In this document: positions 17,442 to 23,842 of the stretch, piece by piece | Layout: each line of letters starts with the position of its first letter | How positions within the stretch are numbered: position 1 is the stretch's first letter | IMG/VR virus record: IMGVR_UViG_3300025151_000268 | Span: 1 to 25,485 of that record | Reading direction: 5' to 3' (one strand) | Origin: a virus | Length of the DNA: 25,485 nt | Translations under genes and position numbers: made by a program | Notes under the pieces: generated by a model | Databases searched by the model: none | Told to the model about the DNA's origin: nothing | What the model saw: only the letters and a program-made list of their open reading frames with translations

Positions 17442-17606
17442 TCAGTCACCCTGCCTTGGCTTCGGGTAGCGGATTATCTCAAGAGGCGTCTCATCTACAT
17501 CCTTGAGTGGCTTAGTACTCAGATCCATCATTATGGCTACGTCCTGCTGTAGCCGCTTTGCCATAGATTCTGCGGCCTCTAGGGCCAGTTGTGCGTCATT
17601 CTTCAT
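17442..17606 (-). CDS. 54-aa protein coupled between the ninB-like and mom genes, unknown
   Basis: A small gene with AAGGA six bases before its ATG. It starts inside the upstream stop (ATGA) and ends at or inside the start region of mom, where a GGGTGACTGA sequence overlaps the alternative GTG start of mom. The protein begins MKNDAQLALEAAESMAKRL, an amphipathic helix, followed by DVDETPLEIIRYPKPRQ. There are no Cys or His residues, so it is not a Com-like zinc finger. It may couple translation of mom to that of the gene before it. No family is recognised. Confidence 0.7.
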   Translation of the reverse strand: MKNDAQLALEAAESMAKRLQQDVAIMMDLSTKPLKDVDETPLEIIRYPKPRQGD

Positions 17607-18019
17607 AACTCATCCTTCAATGTCTGTGGAAACGGGACGTAAATCCCTTTCTTCTCTGAGAGCCACCGTATAAGCACCTCAGCGGCTTCGCTTAGCTCCC
17701 CACCCGTGAGCCTAGTGGTGGAGGTTTTGTCGTACATGGCCTTAATGATGGGCTTGTAGAGCATCTCTTTGACAAGCCCTTCAGTAAACGGTATCTCTAC
17801 CTCTTCGTTGAAGGGGTGCTTATTGGAGTACCCGGCATCGTTAAGCTGTTCTGCCATCTGTCTGAACCATAGGTGCATGGCGTTATTCTGTCGCTCGGTC
17901 CTGCCTGCTGGCTTGATTGAGTACACAAGATGGTTGCCCTGCTCAAACTGATCTTTTGCAAAGTCGATAAAGAATTGCAATTTATCTTTATGATCGATAA
18001 TCCATCTATGACCGTCCAT
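17603..18019 (-). CDS. NinB/Orf-like recombination protein (tentative)
   Basis: A 138-aa protein started at the ATG with AGGGG five bases upstream. A longer start at 18055 overlaps the previous gene by 28 nt and lacks a good ribosome site. The segment RTERQNNAMHLWFRQMAEQL recalls the RSxxQNxxxWxxxxDVxRQ motif of lambda NinB (Orf), a recombination mediator that helps annealing on single-stranded DNA. A later TSTTRLTGGELSEAAEVLIR followed by EKKGIYVPFP matches the helix and tail of that family. The NinG-like gene downstream and the annealing protein across the divergent region fit. The match is by motif memory, so the confidence is moderate. Confidence 0.5.
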   Translation of the reverse strand: MDGHRWIIDHKDKLQFFIDFAKDQFEQGNHLVYSIKPAGRTERQNNAMHLWFRQMAEQLNDAGYSNKHPFNEEVEIPFTEGLVKEMLYKPIIKAMYDKTSTTRLTGGELSEAAEVLIRWLSEKKGIYVPFPQTLKDEL

Positions 18020-18027
18020 CTTCACCC

Positions 18028-18546
18028 CTAAGACACCCGTTTTTCTTGTATCCATTCCATTAAAGCACCTAGCGGCTTGAGGTGTTCCCGCCCTACAAAC
18101 CAGCCTGCACCATGCCCCAAGTCTTTTTGCACCATCACCTTTTGGGCCTGCCCAACGCCGATGAACCCCGGAATATCAAACACATCATCTTCCCCTGTCT
18201 TGCAAACCAGTACCGCTACCTGCCAATCAAACTTTGAGTGCTTTGCGAAAAGCAAATTGCCATTCGGAGAGAACGTCCCTTTTACCTGTACCTGTAATTC
18301 TCTTCTGCCACAGTCCACATAAATGTCAGTGCCTAAGTCTGGCCCCATCTCGCTAAAGCCGTATTTCATCCCTAGCGCCTTCCTTACGACAATCTCTGAA
18401 TGAACACCTAAAAGCTCCACGTCCAAGTCAGATCTTTTGGTGTCCACCCTCATGTTGGGTATGCCGGTATCCCGCGACATGTGAGAAGCCGTCCTAGCCA
18501 TGCGGATAGACATATCTAATTCTGATTTTCTAAGCCTTACCTTCAT
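18028..18546 (-). CDS. PD-(D/E)XK-type nuclease
   Basis: A 172-aa protein with the core of a PD-(D/E)XK nuclease: E51 in GVHSEI, D74 in GTDIYV, then Q87-V-K89 in LQVQVKG. This is the E...D...(E/Q)xK pattern, with Gln in place of Glu as in several nuclease branches. A strand-helix tail with FDWQVAVLVCK follows. It could be a recombination nuclease or resolvase, or a nuclease against host DNA. The next gene overlaps it slightly only if that gene used its longer start. The ATG has no clear ribosome site (GGCCGAAAATCC precedes it), and a 77-nt inverted repeat lies about 40 nt upstream, so translation may be regulated by structure. Confidence 0.65.
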   Translation of the reverse strand: MKVRLRKSELDMSIRMARTASHMSRDTGIPNMRVDTKRSDLDVELLGVHSEIVVRKALGMKYGFSEMGPDLGTDIYVDCGRRELQVQVKGTFSPNGNLLFAKHSKFDWQVAVLVCKTGEDDVFDIPGFIGVGQAQKVMVQKDLGHGAGWFVGREHLKPLGALMEWIQEKRVS

Positions 18547-18587
18547 GGATTTTCGGCCAAAATAAAATTGTTAATGAAATCAAGAAT

Positions 18588-18664
18588 ATGCCCACTTGGC
18601 CCACTTGGCCCCTGTTCTGGGGGGCCGCCCCCTAAAACACGGGCAAAGCGGGCAATGTGGGCAT
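18588..18664. repeat. 77-nt imperfect inverted repeat made of 9-mers
   Basis: The left arm 18588-18625 and the reverse complement of the right arm 18627-18664 agree at 31 of 38 positions around one central base. Each arm is made of three 9-mers. Left: ATGCCCACT, TGGCCCACT, TGGCCCCTG. Right, reverse complement: ATGCCCACA, TTGCCCGCT, TTGCCCGTG. Each arm then has a G-run that closes the stem. It sits between the ATPase and nuclease genes. No T-run follows on the minus strand, so it is not a standard terminator. Confidence 0.9.
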
Positions 18665-18692
18665 GTCCATGTTTTTGTTGAAGTTTTTTTTC

Positions 18693-19880
18693 TCACCAGT
18701 TTTCACCCCTCCAGCGGTAATTTTTGGCATTGTTGCCGGGGTTCCTGCGGAGCTTCAGCATGTTGCCTTTCAACAAGTCCATGCAGTTGCGCAGGGTTTT
18801 CTTAGTGCATTCGTTGGGGTTCAGGTGGTCATCATTCAGCATCCTAAATAGCTCTGCTTGGCTATGCTCAGTGCCATCCTTCATCACGGACTCGAGGAAC
18901 AACACCTCATCCTCATATTTGGCAAATGCCTTGCCGACGTTGATCTGGGCCATCTGCTTCTTCTTCAAGCCACTGATGTCATCTTCATCAAGGAACTCAA
19001 CAGAATCCACAGACTCCTCGTAGCCGACTGTTTCGTTAGTCTGCCTATATCGGAAGCCGCCAGAAAATGAAATCTGCCTACGATCCTTTTCGTTTATTAC
19101 TAACAGTTCTTGATAGTCTGCAAACTTGTCGTTTAGTGGGTCAAGGCCAAACATATTGTCTACATCCGCCTTCAAGTCCTGCACGCCCTCATAGATCAGG
19201 CGGCCGTCTAGCGAGCGATGTTTATTACAGTGGCCCAGCAGGATCACAGTCCCGCCAGCAGCCGCGAACTCTCGGAAAGTATGCAGAATATCCGCCACCT
19301 CGCCCTTGTTCAGCACTGATGCAAACTTCTTCAGGGTGTCGCAGATGATGATCTTGCCCTCTGCCTGACCCTCTTCGCGGATCAAGTCGAGCATTCTCAG
19401 GGCGTCATTGGCGTTTCTTAGCGCTGGATCTTGCGAGTTGGCTAGGGTAACCATAGCCATACCATGCTTCATGCCCATTTCTGCCTTCTGGACAATACCT
19501 CTGGCCCCGTCATCCTCGTTGAAGTAGATAACGTCCGAGCCTTTTATCAGGTTATTGCGGATTGATTTAAACAGGTTGCCTAATACCCAGACCGTCTTGC
19601 CGGCCCCAGATGGCGCGTAGACGAGCGTTACGGTTCCGGTAGTAATCATGCCTGAGATAACTTCGCGTTCGTTAGCGAGCCTCTGCTTAAGCTCAGCGAG
19701 CCGATGGTGGGTGCTGGCCGCTTGTAATCTCTGGAGGGCTGATAATGGTTCGTTGATGTACTTCTCGTAACGTCTAGGCTTTTCGTCTAATAGCTTTTTG
19801 TATTCTTCTGCTGGGTTGTACGTTTCATTCATTTCTGCGTACATGGCTTGCATGGACGCGATGAAGTCGTCGTCTCTCAC
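18693..19880 (-). CDS. RepA/DnaB-like AAA ATPase (AAA_25 type)
   Basis: A 395-aa RecA-fold ATPase, probably a replicative helicase or recombination motor. Walker A is APSGAGKT at about residues 89-96. Walker B is IIICDT near 178-183, followed by VILLGHCNKH as the RecA-type third motif. Upstream, VIYFNEDDG resembles the AAA_25/RepA pattern. The C-terminal 90 residues carry a winged-helix-like domain (HSQAELFRMLND). I take the GTG with AGGGAG five bases upstream as the start; a GTG two codons earlier has no spacer to its ribosome site. It opens the leftward operon from the divergent region. A RadA-like repair ATPase is the alternative. Confidence 0.8.
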   Translation of the reverse strand: MRDDDFIASMQAMYAEMNETYNPAEEYKKLLDEKPRRYEKYINEPLSALQRLQAASTHHRLAELKQRLANEREVISGMITTGTVTLVYAPSGAGKTVWVLGNLFKSIRNNLIKGSDVIYFNEDDGARGIVQKAEMGMKHGMAMVTLANSQDPALRNANDALRMLDLIREEGQAEGKIIICDTLKKFASVLNKGEVADILHTFREFAAAGGTVILLGHCNKHRSLDGRLIYEGVQDLKADVDNMFGLDPLNDKFADYQELLVINEKDRRQISFSGGFRYRQTNETVGYEESVDSVEFLDEDDISGLKKKQMAQINVGKAFAKYEDEVLFLESVMKDGTEHSQAELFRMLNDDHLNPNECTKKTLRNCMDLLKGNMLKLRRNPGNNAKNYRWRGENW

Positions 19881-19981
19881 TGTCACTCCCTATCCCATTT
19901 TTCGTTGAGCGGAACCGCCAACTCTGAATCAGCCGCCTGAGCTTGTCAACAAATTGCTGACCTTTTTTAATTAGGGGCAGA

Positions 19982-20031
19982 TGTCATCAAGTGTTATCAT
20001 GTGTAGTCAAATGTAATCAAATGATGTAAAG
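19982..20031 (+). repeat. Tandem 10-bp repeat array upstream of the annealing-protein gene
   Basis: Four consecutive units TGTCATCAAG, TGTTATCATG, TGTAGTCAAA, TGTAATCAAA (consensus TGTNATCAAR), followed by a degenerate TGATGTAAAG. The 10-bp period places each copy on the same face of the helix, as expected for a protein-binding array (operator or iteron). It ends 30 nt before the start codon at 20062 and lies in the only gap between two divergent operons (19881-20061). Confidence 0.85.
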
Positions 20032-20061
20032 TAGGCTCAGGTCAGCAAAGGAGGGAAGAGT

Positions 20062-20670
20062 ATGGCCGATAAAAACAAAGGTGAGGTAGAGATCCATGGC
20101 AAGGTTTACCTAACTGTTGCCAGAAGGATCGATGATTTCAGAAAGTCAGAAGAGTTTAAGGGCTGGTCGATTGAGACAGAGTTGGTTAGCGCCGAGGACT
20201 CGATGGTCGTGATGAAGTCAACTATCCGGGATAGTGATGGCAAGGTTGCGGCCACTGGCTACGCTGAAGAAAACCGTAGTTTCGGAAAGATCAACAAAAC
20301 GTCAGCCCTTGAAAATGCCGAGACCTCGGCGGTCGGCAGGGCCTTGGCGTTCCTTGGTCTTGGCGGTAGTGAAATAGCCAGCGCCGATGAGGTATCCACT
20401 GCTATCGCTCACGGGTCGGTGAAGGATGTGATGGAGCCGATCCTAAAGCACAACGATGTGGCCAGAGAGAACTTCGATTCTATCTACTTCATCAAGGAAT
20501 ACATCAAAACCGGAGATGTTTCCGGAGTTGCACAGATATGGCTTGAGTTGTCTAACGAGATAAAAGAAGCCTTATGGGTTGCCCCGACAAAGGGCGGCGT
20601 ATTTACCACAGAAGAGCGGGCGTTTCTCAAGTCCGATGAATTTGCACAAGCCAGAAAGGAGGCCGCATGA
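20062..20670 (+). CDS. Putative single-strand annealing / ssDNA recombination protein
   Basis: A 202-aa protein with a near-perfect AGGAGGG ribosome site. Residues 10-60 carry the pattern HGKVYLTVARRIDDFR, GWSIETELV and ATIRD-like strands (KSTIRDSDGKVAATGYAEE). Residues 76-98 carry INKTSALENAETSAVGRAL, a helix signature I associate with ssDNA-binding or annealing proteins of phages (ERF/Rad52-like functions). The C-terminal half is helical. An SSB-like gene follows with an ATGA overlap, as is usual for phage recombinases. The motif match is from memory, so the exact superfamily is uncertain. Confidence 0.55.
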   Translation: MADKNKGEVEIHGKVYLTVARRIDDFRKSEEFKGWSIETELVSAEDSMVVMKSTIRDSDGKVAATGYAEENRSFGKINKTSALENAETSAVGRALAFLGLGGSEIASADEVSTAIAHGSVKDVMEPILKHNDVARENFDSIYFIKEYIKTGDVSGVAQIWLELSNEIKEALWVAPTKGGVFTTEERAFLKSDEFAQARKEAA

Positions 20671-20939
20671 GCGACGAGAAAGATTTCGTCAATGGCATGA
20701 TTGTTAAGAAACCTAACGACAACGCGCCAGATTTTGTCAAAGCCAAGGTGTCTATCAAGCTCGATGACTTCAAACAGTGGATTGGCAGCTTTGTTAAAGC
20801 CAACCCTGATGATGAGTGGATAAACATTGACGTAAAAGAATCACAGAAAGGCACTTGGTATGCCGAACGTGATACATGGAAGCCCAAGAAAGAGGGTTCC
20901 GCCCCGGCCGCCAAGGAAACCGATGACATTCCTTGGTAA
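20667..20939 (+). CDS. Single-stranded DNA-binding protein-like, with DDIPW tip
   Basis: A 90-aa acidic protein with an ATGA overlap to the annealing-protein gene. A short folded region carries FVNGMIVKKPN, FVKAKVSIKLDDFKQWIG and EWINIDVKESQKGTWYAERD. A Pro/Ala/Lys linker then leads to the extreme C-terminus ETDDIPW. The tip mimics the DDIPF end that bacterial SSB uses to recruit repair proteins. It is half the size of a normal OB-fold SSB, so it may be a compact phage SSB or an SSB-mimic. The role in recombination is inferred from the pair. Confidence 0.65.
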   Translation: MSDEKDFVNGMIVKKPNDNAPDFVKAKVSIKLDDFKQWIGSFVKANPDDEWINIDVKESQKGTWYAERDTWKPKKEGSAPAAKETDDIPW

Positions 20940-20979
20940 CATCAACCAGCCGCTGCTTGACTCCCGCAGTGGCAATCTT

Positions 20980-21008
20980 GCCCAGACCCCAAGCTCTGGG
21001 CTTTTTTT
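20980..21008 (+). terminator. Rho-independent terminator
   Basis: Stem GCCCAGA (20980-20986) / TCTGGGC (20995-21001), perfect over 7 bp, followed directly by seven T. It closes the annealing-protein/SSB transcript 40 nt after the stop, yet a small gene starts only 11 nt later, so that gene depends on read-through. Confidence 0.92.
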
Positions 21009-21019
21009 GAGGAGAAGCA

Positions 21020-21256
21020 ATGAACGATCAAGATGAACCCCGAGTTAGTGGTAAAGATTATCTGACTTACCGTACTTTGTTTGATATTTTCAAGGTGTAT
21101 ACAACGCCTAAGCTCAAGCGCGTACTGGAAGCCAACAACATTAAATATCTGGTGGACGGGAAGGGCAAACCGTTGGCCCGGATTGATGATGTGTACGGAT
21201 CTAGCTACGGAAGGAGTGAAGATAATACTACCACCGTCACAGCTTCGCCAGAGTGA
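21020..21256 (+). CDS. Small DUF4224-like protein
   Basis: A 78-aa protein with GAGGAG before the ATG, immediately after a terminator. The middle, TPKLKRVLEANNIKYLVDGKGKPLARIDDV, read in parts, resembles small phage proteins of the DUF4224 type, whose helix and wing (a lone residue pattern LxxxxIxyxvdgxGkp) suggest DNA binding or excisionase-like folds. The C-terminus is Thr/Ser-rich and probably disordered. The family assignment is tentative; function unknown. Confidence 0.6.
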   Translation: MNDQDEPRVSGKDYLTYRTLFDIFKVYTTPKLKRVLEANNIKYLVDGKGKPLARIDDVYGSSYGRSEDNTTTVTASPE

Positions 21257-21330
21257 GCAAAGATCGGGGTGGCTGGCTTGACCGGGTTCCGGAATGGCTA
21301 CCGCCCCTTATCCTTGTTTCAGCCGTCTCG

Positions 21331-21774
21331 CTATATATCTTGGCGGGGGATGTTGCCTAGCTCTTGATGGTACTTCACGTTCTCTAGGTGTTGTGCCATC
21401 ACTTCTTCTTTTGACTGGCCGTGATACTCGACCGCCAGCCTCATATCTAACAGCACATTGTTCAGGCTTTTAGTCTGAAAGCCATCACCTTCCTGTTTGT
21501 AGATCGAAGCCAGCACCCTGCCGAACTTACCGCGCTTGTCGATATACGTCCTGAGAAGCACCGTACAGCCCTCTGGAAGCTCGTTTTTTAAGTAATCTTT
21601 AGCTAGGTTGCCGAGTGCTTTTGTCTCTGGCGTGCCGCCACGGATCTCTGCGGTGTCTATACCGTAGAGTCTTATAGATTGATTGTGTAGCCAAACGCCC
21701 ATCCCTAAATCGAGATCAACCCGGCATGAGTCGCCATCATAGATAGATCGGATACTGGCCTTGTAGGTATACAT
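21331..21774 (-). CDS. Staphylococcal-nuclease-type thermonuclease
   Basis: A 147-aa protein with GGAGG five bases before its ATG. The SNase active site is intact: D13/D15 (YDGDS), R35 in SIRLYGID, D40, E43 in DTAEIRG, and R86 in GKFGRVLA. These positions nearly coincide with the classic Arg35, Asp40, Glu43, Arg87. There is no signal peptide, so the enzyme acts inside the cell, perhaps in host DNA breakdown. It is convergent with the small + strand gene ending at 21256; the 74-nt gap shows no clear terminator. Confidence 0.88.
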   Translation of the reverse strand: MYTYKASIRSIYDGDSCRVDLDLGMGVWLHNQSIRLYGIDTAEIRGGTPETKALGNLAKDYLKNELPEGCTVLLRTYIDKRGKFGRVLASIYKQEGDGFQTKSLNNVLLDMRLAVEYHGQSKEEVMAQHLENVKYHQELGNIPRQDI

Positions 21775-21834
21775 GATGGCCTCCGGAAGAAGGGGCGGTA
21801 TTGAGTGAACTGGGACCGCCTAAAACCAGCCAAC

Positions 21835-21850
21835 ACGCGAGGGATCGCGT
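21835..21850. other. Perfect 6-bp hairpin downstream of a small membrane-peptide gene
   Basis: ACGCGA / TCGCGT with a GGGA loop on the + strand (TCCC on the - strand), 8 nt after the stop of the 34-aa gene. There is no T-run, so it may be an RNA-stability element rather than a terminator. Confidence 0.4.
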
Positions 21851-21857
21851 TACACAG

Positions 21858-21962
21858 TCAGAATACTAGCACGAGGATGGCCAACGTCACTAGGCATCCC
21901 AAAACGCCTGCAACACAGCATACAGCCGCCAGCAGGAGCTTTTCTGTGCGGTCGCTATACAT
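21858..21962 (-). CDS. 34-aa single-span membrane peptide
   Basis: A small gene starting ATGTATAG and overlapping the stop of the upstream gene by 8 nt. A strong AGAGGAGG ribosome site lies about seven bases upstream. The sequence begins MYSDRTEKLLLAAVCC and continues as one hydrophobic helix (residues 9-34) with three Cys. The basic/acidic head and the single helix suggest an inner-membrane peptide. Holin-like or regulatory roles are possible; nothing is recognised. Confidence 0.65.
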   Translation of the reverse strand: MYSDRTEKLLLAAVCCVAGVLGCLVTLAILVLVF

Positions 21963-22944
21963 TAATTGCCTCCTCTAATGGCTGAACGAGCCGATATATA
22001 TTGCCTTCGTAGGTTGCCTGCTTAGGGCCTACAAAGCTGGGTTTAACGTAAATCTTTTTCTGGTACTGGGGGTGATGCCTATACCTTGGGTGGCTTAGGG
22101 TTTTCCAATGCCCGCGCCTGCGGTGAGGCTTGGGCGATGCGTGTGTTCCGCACCCCGGCTTTTGTGTGGCTGGCATTCTGTCTAAAAGCAAGATATTTGG
22201 CCCGCTTGCGGCCCGCCACGGCTTCCCTTTATTCAATGGGCTTTTTTTCTTTGGCCCCGCTTGGGAGTTGACGGGTGCTACCTCAACCAAATGTTTGTCG
22301 CCGTATTTTGCATAAGCCCATGTCGCCAAGCTGGTTTCGTGTAAGTGGGCGGCGTGTTGTTCTAGACCGGTGATCTTTTCCCCCCAGTATTCTAAGGCTT
22401 CATGGGCTGATATTACCTTGGTTCGGTAGCGATCATTGCCATCAGGATTTAAAAAAGCCCATCCCTGCCACACGAAAATAAACGGATCTCCTTCATAAGC
22501 GCAAAGCATCACCAAGTACTTTCCACGGTGTTCATCCATGACTTCCGCTGCGTCGAATCCGTTCCAGCTTGCCTGCCCGTCAAATAAATCTCTGGGGTAA
22601 TCTTTTAAACAGGTAAGATCCGGTCTTGCGACATCCAAAAAACACCCCCAGACCCTTGACGTGTAATTTATTATCCCGTTTTGGCTCGTCATTTTCCCGC
22701 TATGACGGAGTTGCATGGCCCACTCATTAAACACCGGCTCTGGCGCTTCTTGGGTATAACCATTTTTTTCGAGGTTTTGGGCAAACTTACCAATCGGGGT
22801 TTGATCGAAAAGATTCTCAGTCATAGAAATCAAAGGCTCATTCATAGACATTTCGATAAGTTTATGAAGGTTGGTCGTGTCGCCAAGAACCCTCTTTCCT
22901 CCCGTTAACGCGCGTCTCACAATTTCTGCGTCTGGCCGTTTCAT
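21955..22944 (-). CDS. Phage protein with Arg/His-rich C-terminal RRGHW domain, unknown
   Basis: A 329-aa protein starting with an ATGA overlap to the gene before it. Residues 1-230 have Trp/Tyr/Asp-rich segments such as VMLCAYEGDPFIFVWQGWAF, without a recognised catalytic motif. After a Lys/Pro linker (PKKKSPLNKGKPW) the last 85 residues carry HASPKPHRRRGHW, TLSHPRYRHHPQY, KKIYVKPSFVGP and EGNIYRLV. That RRGHW...KKIxVxPxxVG end recurs in many phage proteins of unknown function. It may bind nucleic acid, given its charge; this is inference. Confidence 0.65.
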   Translation of the reverse strand: MKRPDAEIVRRALTGGKRVLGDTTNLHKLIEMSMNEPLISMTENLFDQTPIGKFAQNLEKNGYTQEAPEPVFNEWAMQLRHSGKMTSQNGIINYTSRVWGCFLDVARPDLTCLKDYPRDLFDGQASWNGFDAAEVMDEHRGKYLVMLCAYEGDPFIFVWQGWAFLNPDGNDRYRTKVISAHEALEYWGEKITGLEQHAAHLHETSLATWAYAKYGDKHLVEVAPVNSQAGPKKKSPLNKGKPWRAASGPNILLLDRMPATQKPGCGTHASPKPHRRRGHWKTLSHPRYRHHPQYQKKIYVKPSFVGPKQATYEGNIYRLVQPLEEAINV

Positions 22945-23210
22945 GCGTAATCACCCGCGCAAACGTCAGCGTTGCTTGCGTCCTCTTCGATTAAGTCCAT
23001 GATGTAGTCAAAGCTCAACAACAGTGTGATATTGACCTCACCCGAACCGGGGATATGAGTCATCACCTTAACCAGCTCAAATGTTTTGGGTTCCGCGTCA
23101 CCGTCACCCGCGTTAATGCGGTAGTGAACATCCGCATAAATCGTCGCCCATTCTGAATCAAGCTCGGTCGAGAATACGTGCGTCCTATCGTAAAGTGTTG
23201 AAACTCCCAT
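22941..23210 (-). CDS. Small protein of unknown function
   Basis: An 89-aa acidic protein. I start it at the ATG that overlaps the upstream stop by one base (TGATG); an earlier in-frame start lies inside that gene. It has alternating beta-like segments (STELDSEWATIYADVHYRI, FELVKVMTHIP, EVNITLLLSFDYIMDLI) and an acidic tail with one Cys. There is no membrane segment. It is coupled at both ends, so it is clearly part of the leftward transcript. Confidence 0.65.
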   Translation of the reverse strand: MGVSTLYDRTHVFSTELDSEWATIYADVHYRINAGDGDAEPKTFELVKVMTHIPGSGEVNITLLLSFDYIMDLIEEDASNADVCAGDYA

Positions 23211-23446
23211 CACTCTTCCTCCTTCGTTGCCAGACCCACAAGCCAATCCATTTGCGCTAGCGCGCGGTCTAGCCCTTCAACCAGCCCTTTGTAGTAAGCC
23301 TCATTCGCCCAACTCGCATACTTTTCGCGCGGGTCAAAGCGATGCTGAACGGCGGCTTGCTGTTTAAGCAAGGCGTCCATGTGCTGGCTTTGTAGGCGAT
23401 CCCGCCTTTCAATCAACTCTGATACTAATGACAGTTCAACACTCAT
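23210..23446 (-). CDS. Small helical protein of unknown function
   Basis: A 78-aa protein with a GGGTGGAG ribosome site and an ATGA overlap to its upstream neighbour. The sequence is almost all helix: ELIERRDRLQSQHMDALLKQQAAVQH, read in parts, then YYKGLVEGLDRALAQMDWLVG. Heptad-like leucine spacing suggests a coiled coil and self-association. No family is recognised. Confidence 0.65.
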   Translation of the reverse strand: MSVELSLVSELIERRDRLQSQHMDALLKQQAAVQHRFDPREKYASWANEAYYKGLVEGLDRALAQMDWLVGLATKEEE

Positions 23447-23799
23447 TGCTCCACCCCCTGTAATCGGTCAGCAATCATGCCAATGTCACGGCGAGCCATA
23501 GCGACATCATCGGAACCGTTGCGGATCTTAGATAGCCAGCGGTCGGCGGATGCCAGCCCGGCGATAGCTTCCCGCAACCTAATTGCCGTCAATTGCTTTT
23601 GGGTTTCTTCGGATATAGGTGCGGGCTTGCGTTCCTCGATATATGGGAACATATCCCGCGCCACGGCGACTACTTCGGCCTCATAAACCGAATGAGTGTC
23701 CCAGCTGGTATCTAGGATCGCGTGATAAACCGCCTCCGCCTCTGATTTAGAGAGCCAAGGCGCGCATTTAGTAACGTATTGCTGTGAATAAGTAGACAT
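23443..23799 (-). CDS. Small protein of unknown function
   Basis: A 118-aa protein started at the ATG with AAGGGGAT upstream; a longer frame reaches 23976 but has no ribosome site and overlaps the neighbouring gene. Residues 1-60 include the pattern CAPWLSKSEAEAVYHAIL and VVAVARDMFPYI. The rest is charged helices with IRLREAIAGLASADRWLSKI. There is no membrane segment or known motif. It heads a coupled run of four genes ending at 21955. Confidence 0.65.
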   Translation of the reverse strand: MSTYSQQYVTKCAPWLSKSEAEAVYHAILDTSWDTHSVYEAEVVAVARDMFPYIEERKPAPISEETQKQLTAIRLREAIAGLASADRWLSKIRNGSDDVAMARRDIGMIADRLQGVEQ

Positions 23800-23842
23800 G
23801 ATTATCCCCTTTTGTTGATGTTTTGGAAGTTTACCAAACCTG

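Noticed and set aside
18596-18851. Two short + strand frames over the 77-nt inverted repeat and the end of the ATPase gene
   Set aside because: No ribosome site; they overlap the ATPase coding frame on the opposite strand and the palindrome.
19944-19949. TTGACA on the - strand as a -35 box for the ATPase operon
   Set aside because: No acceptable -10 element lies 16-18 bp downstream (CAGAGT is the best), so I did not list a promoter.
21257-21330. Possible tRNA-like stretch with GGGTTCC
   Set aside because: No matching acceptor stem or anticodon arm can be built around it; I see no tRNA anywhere in the window.
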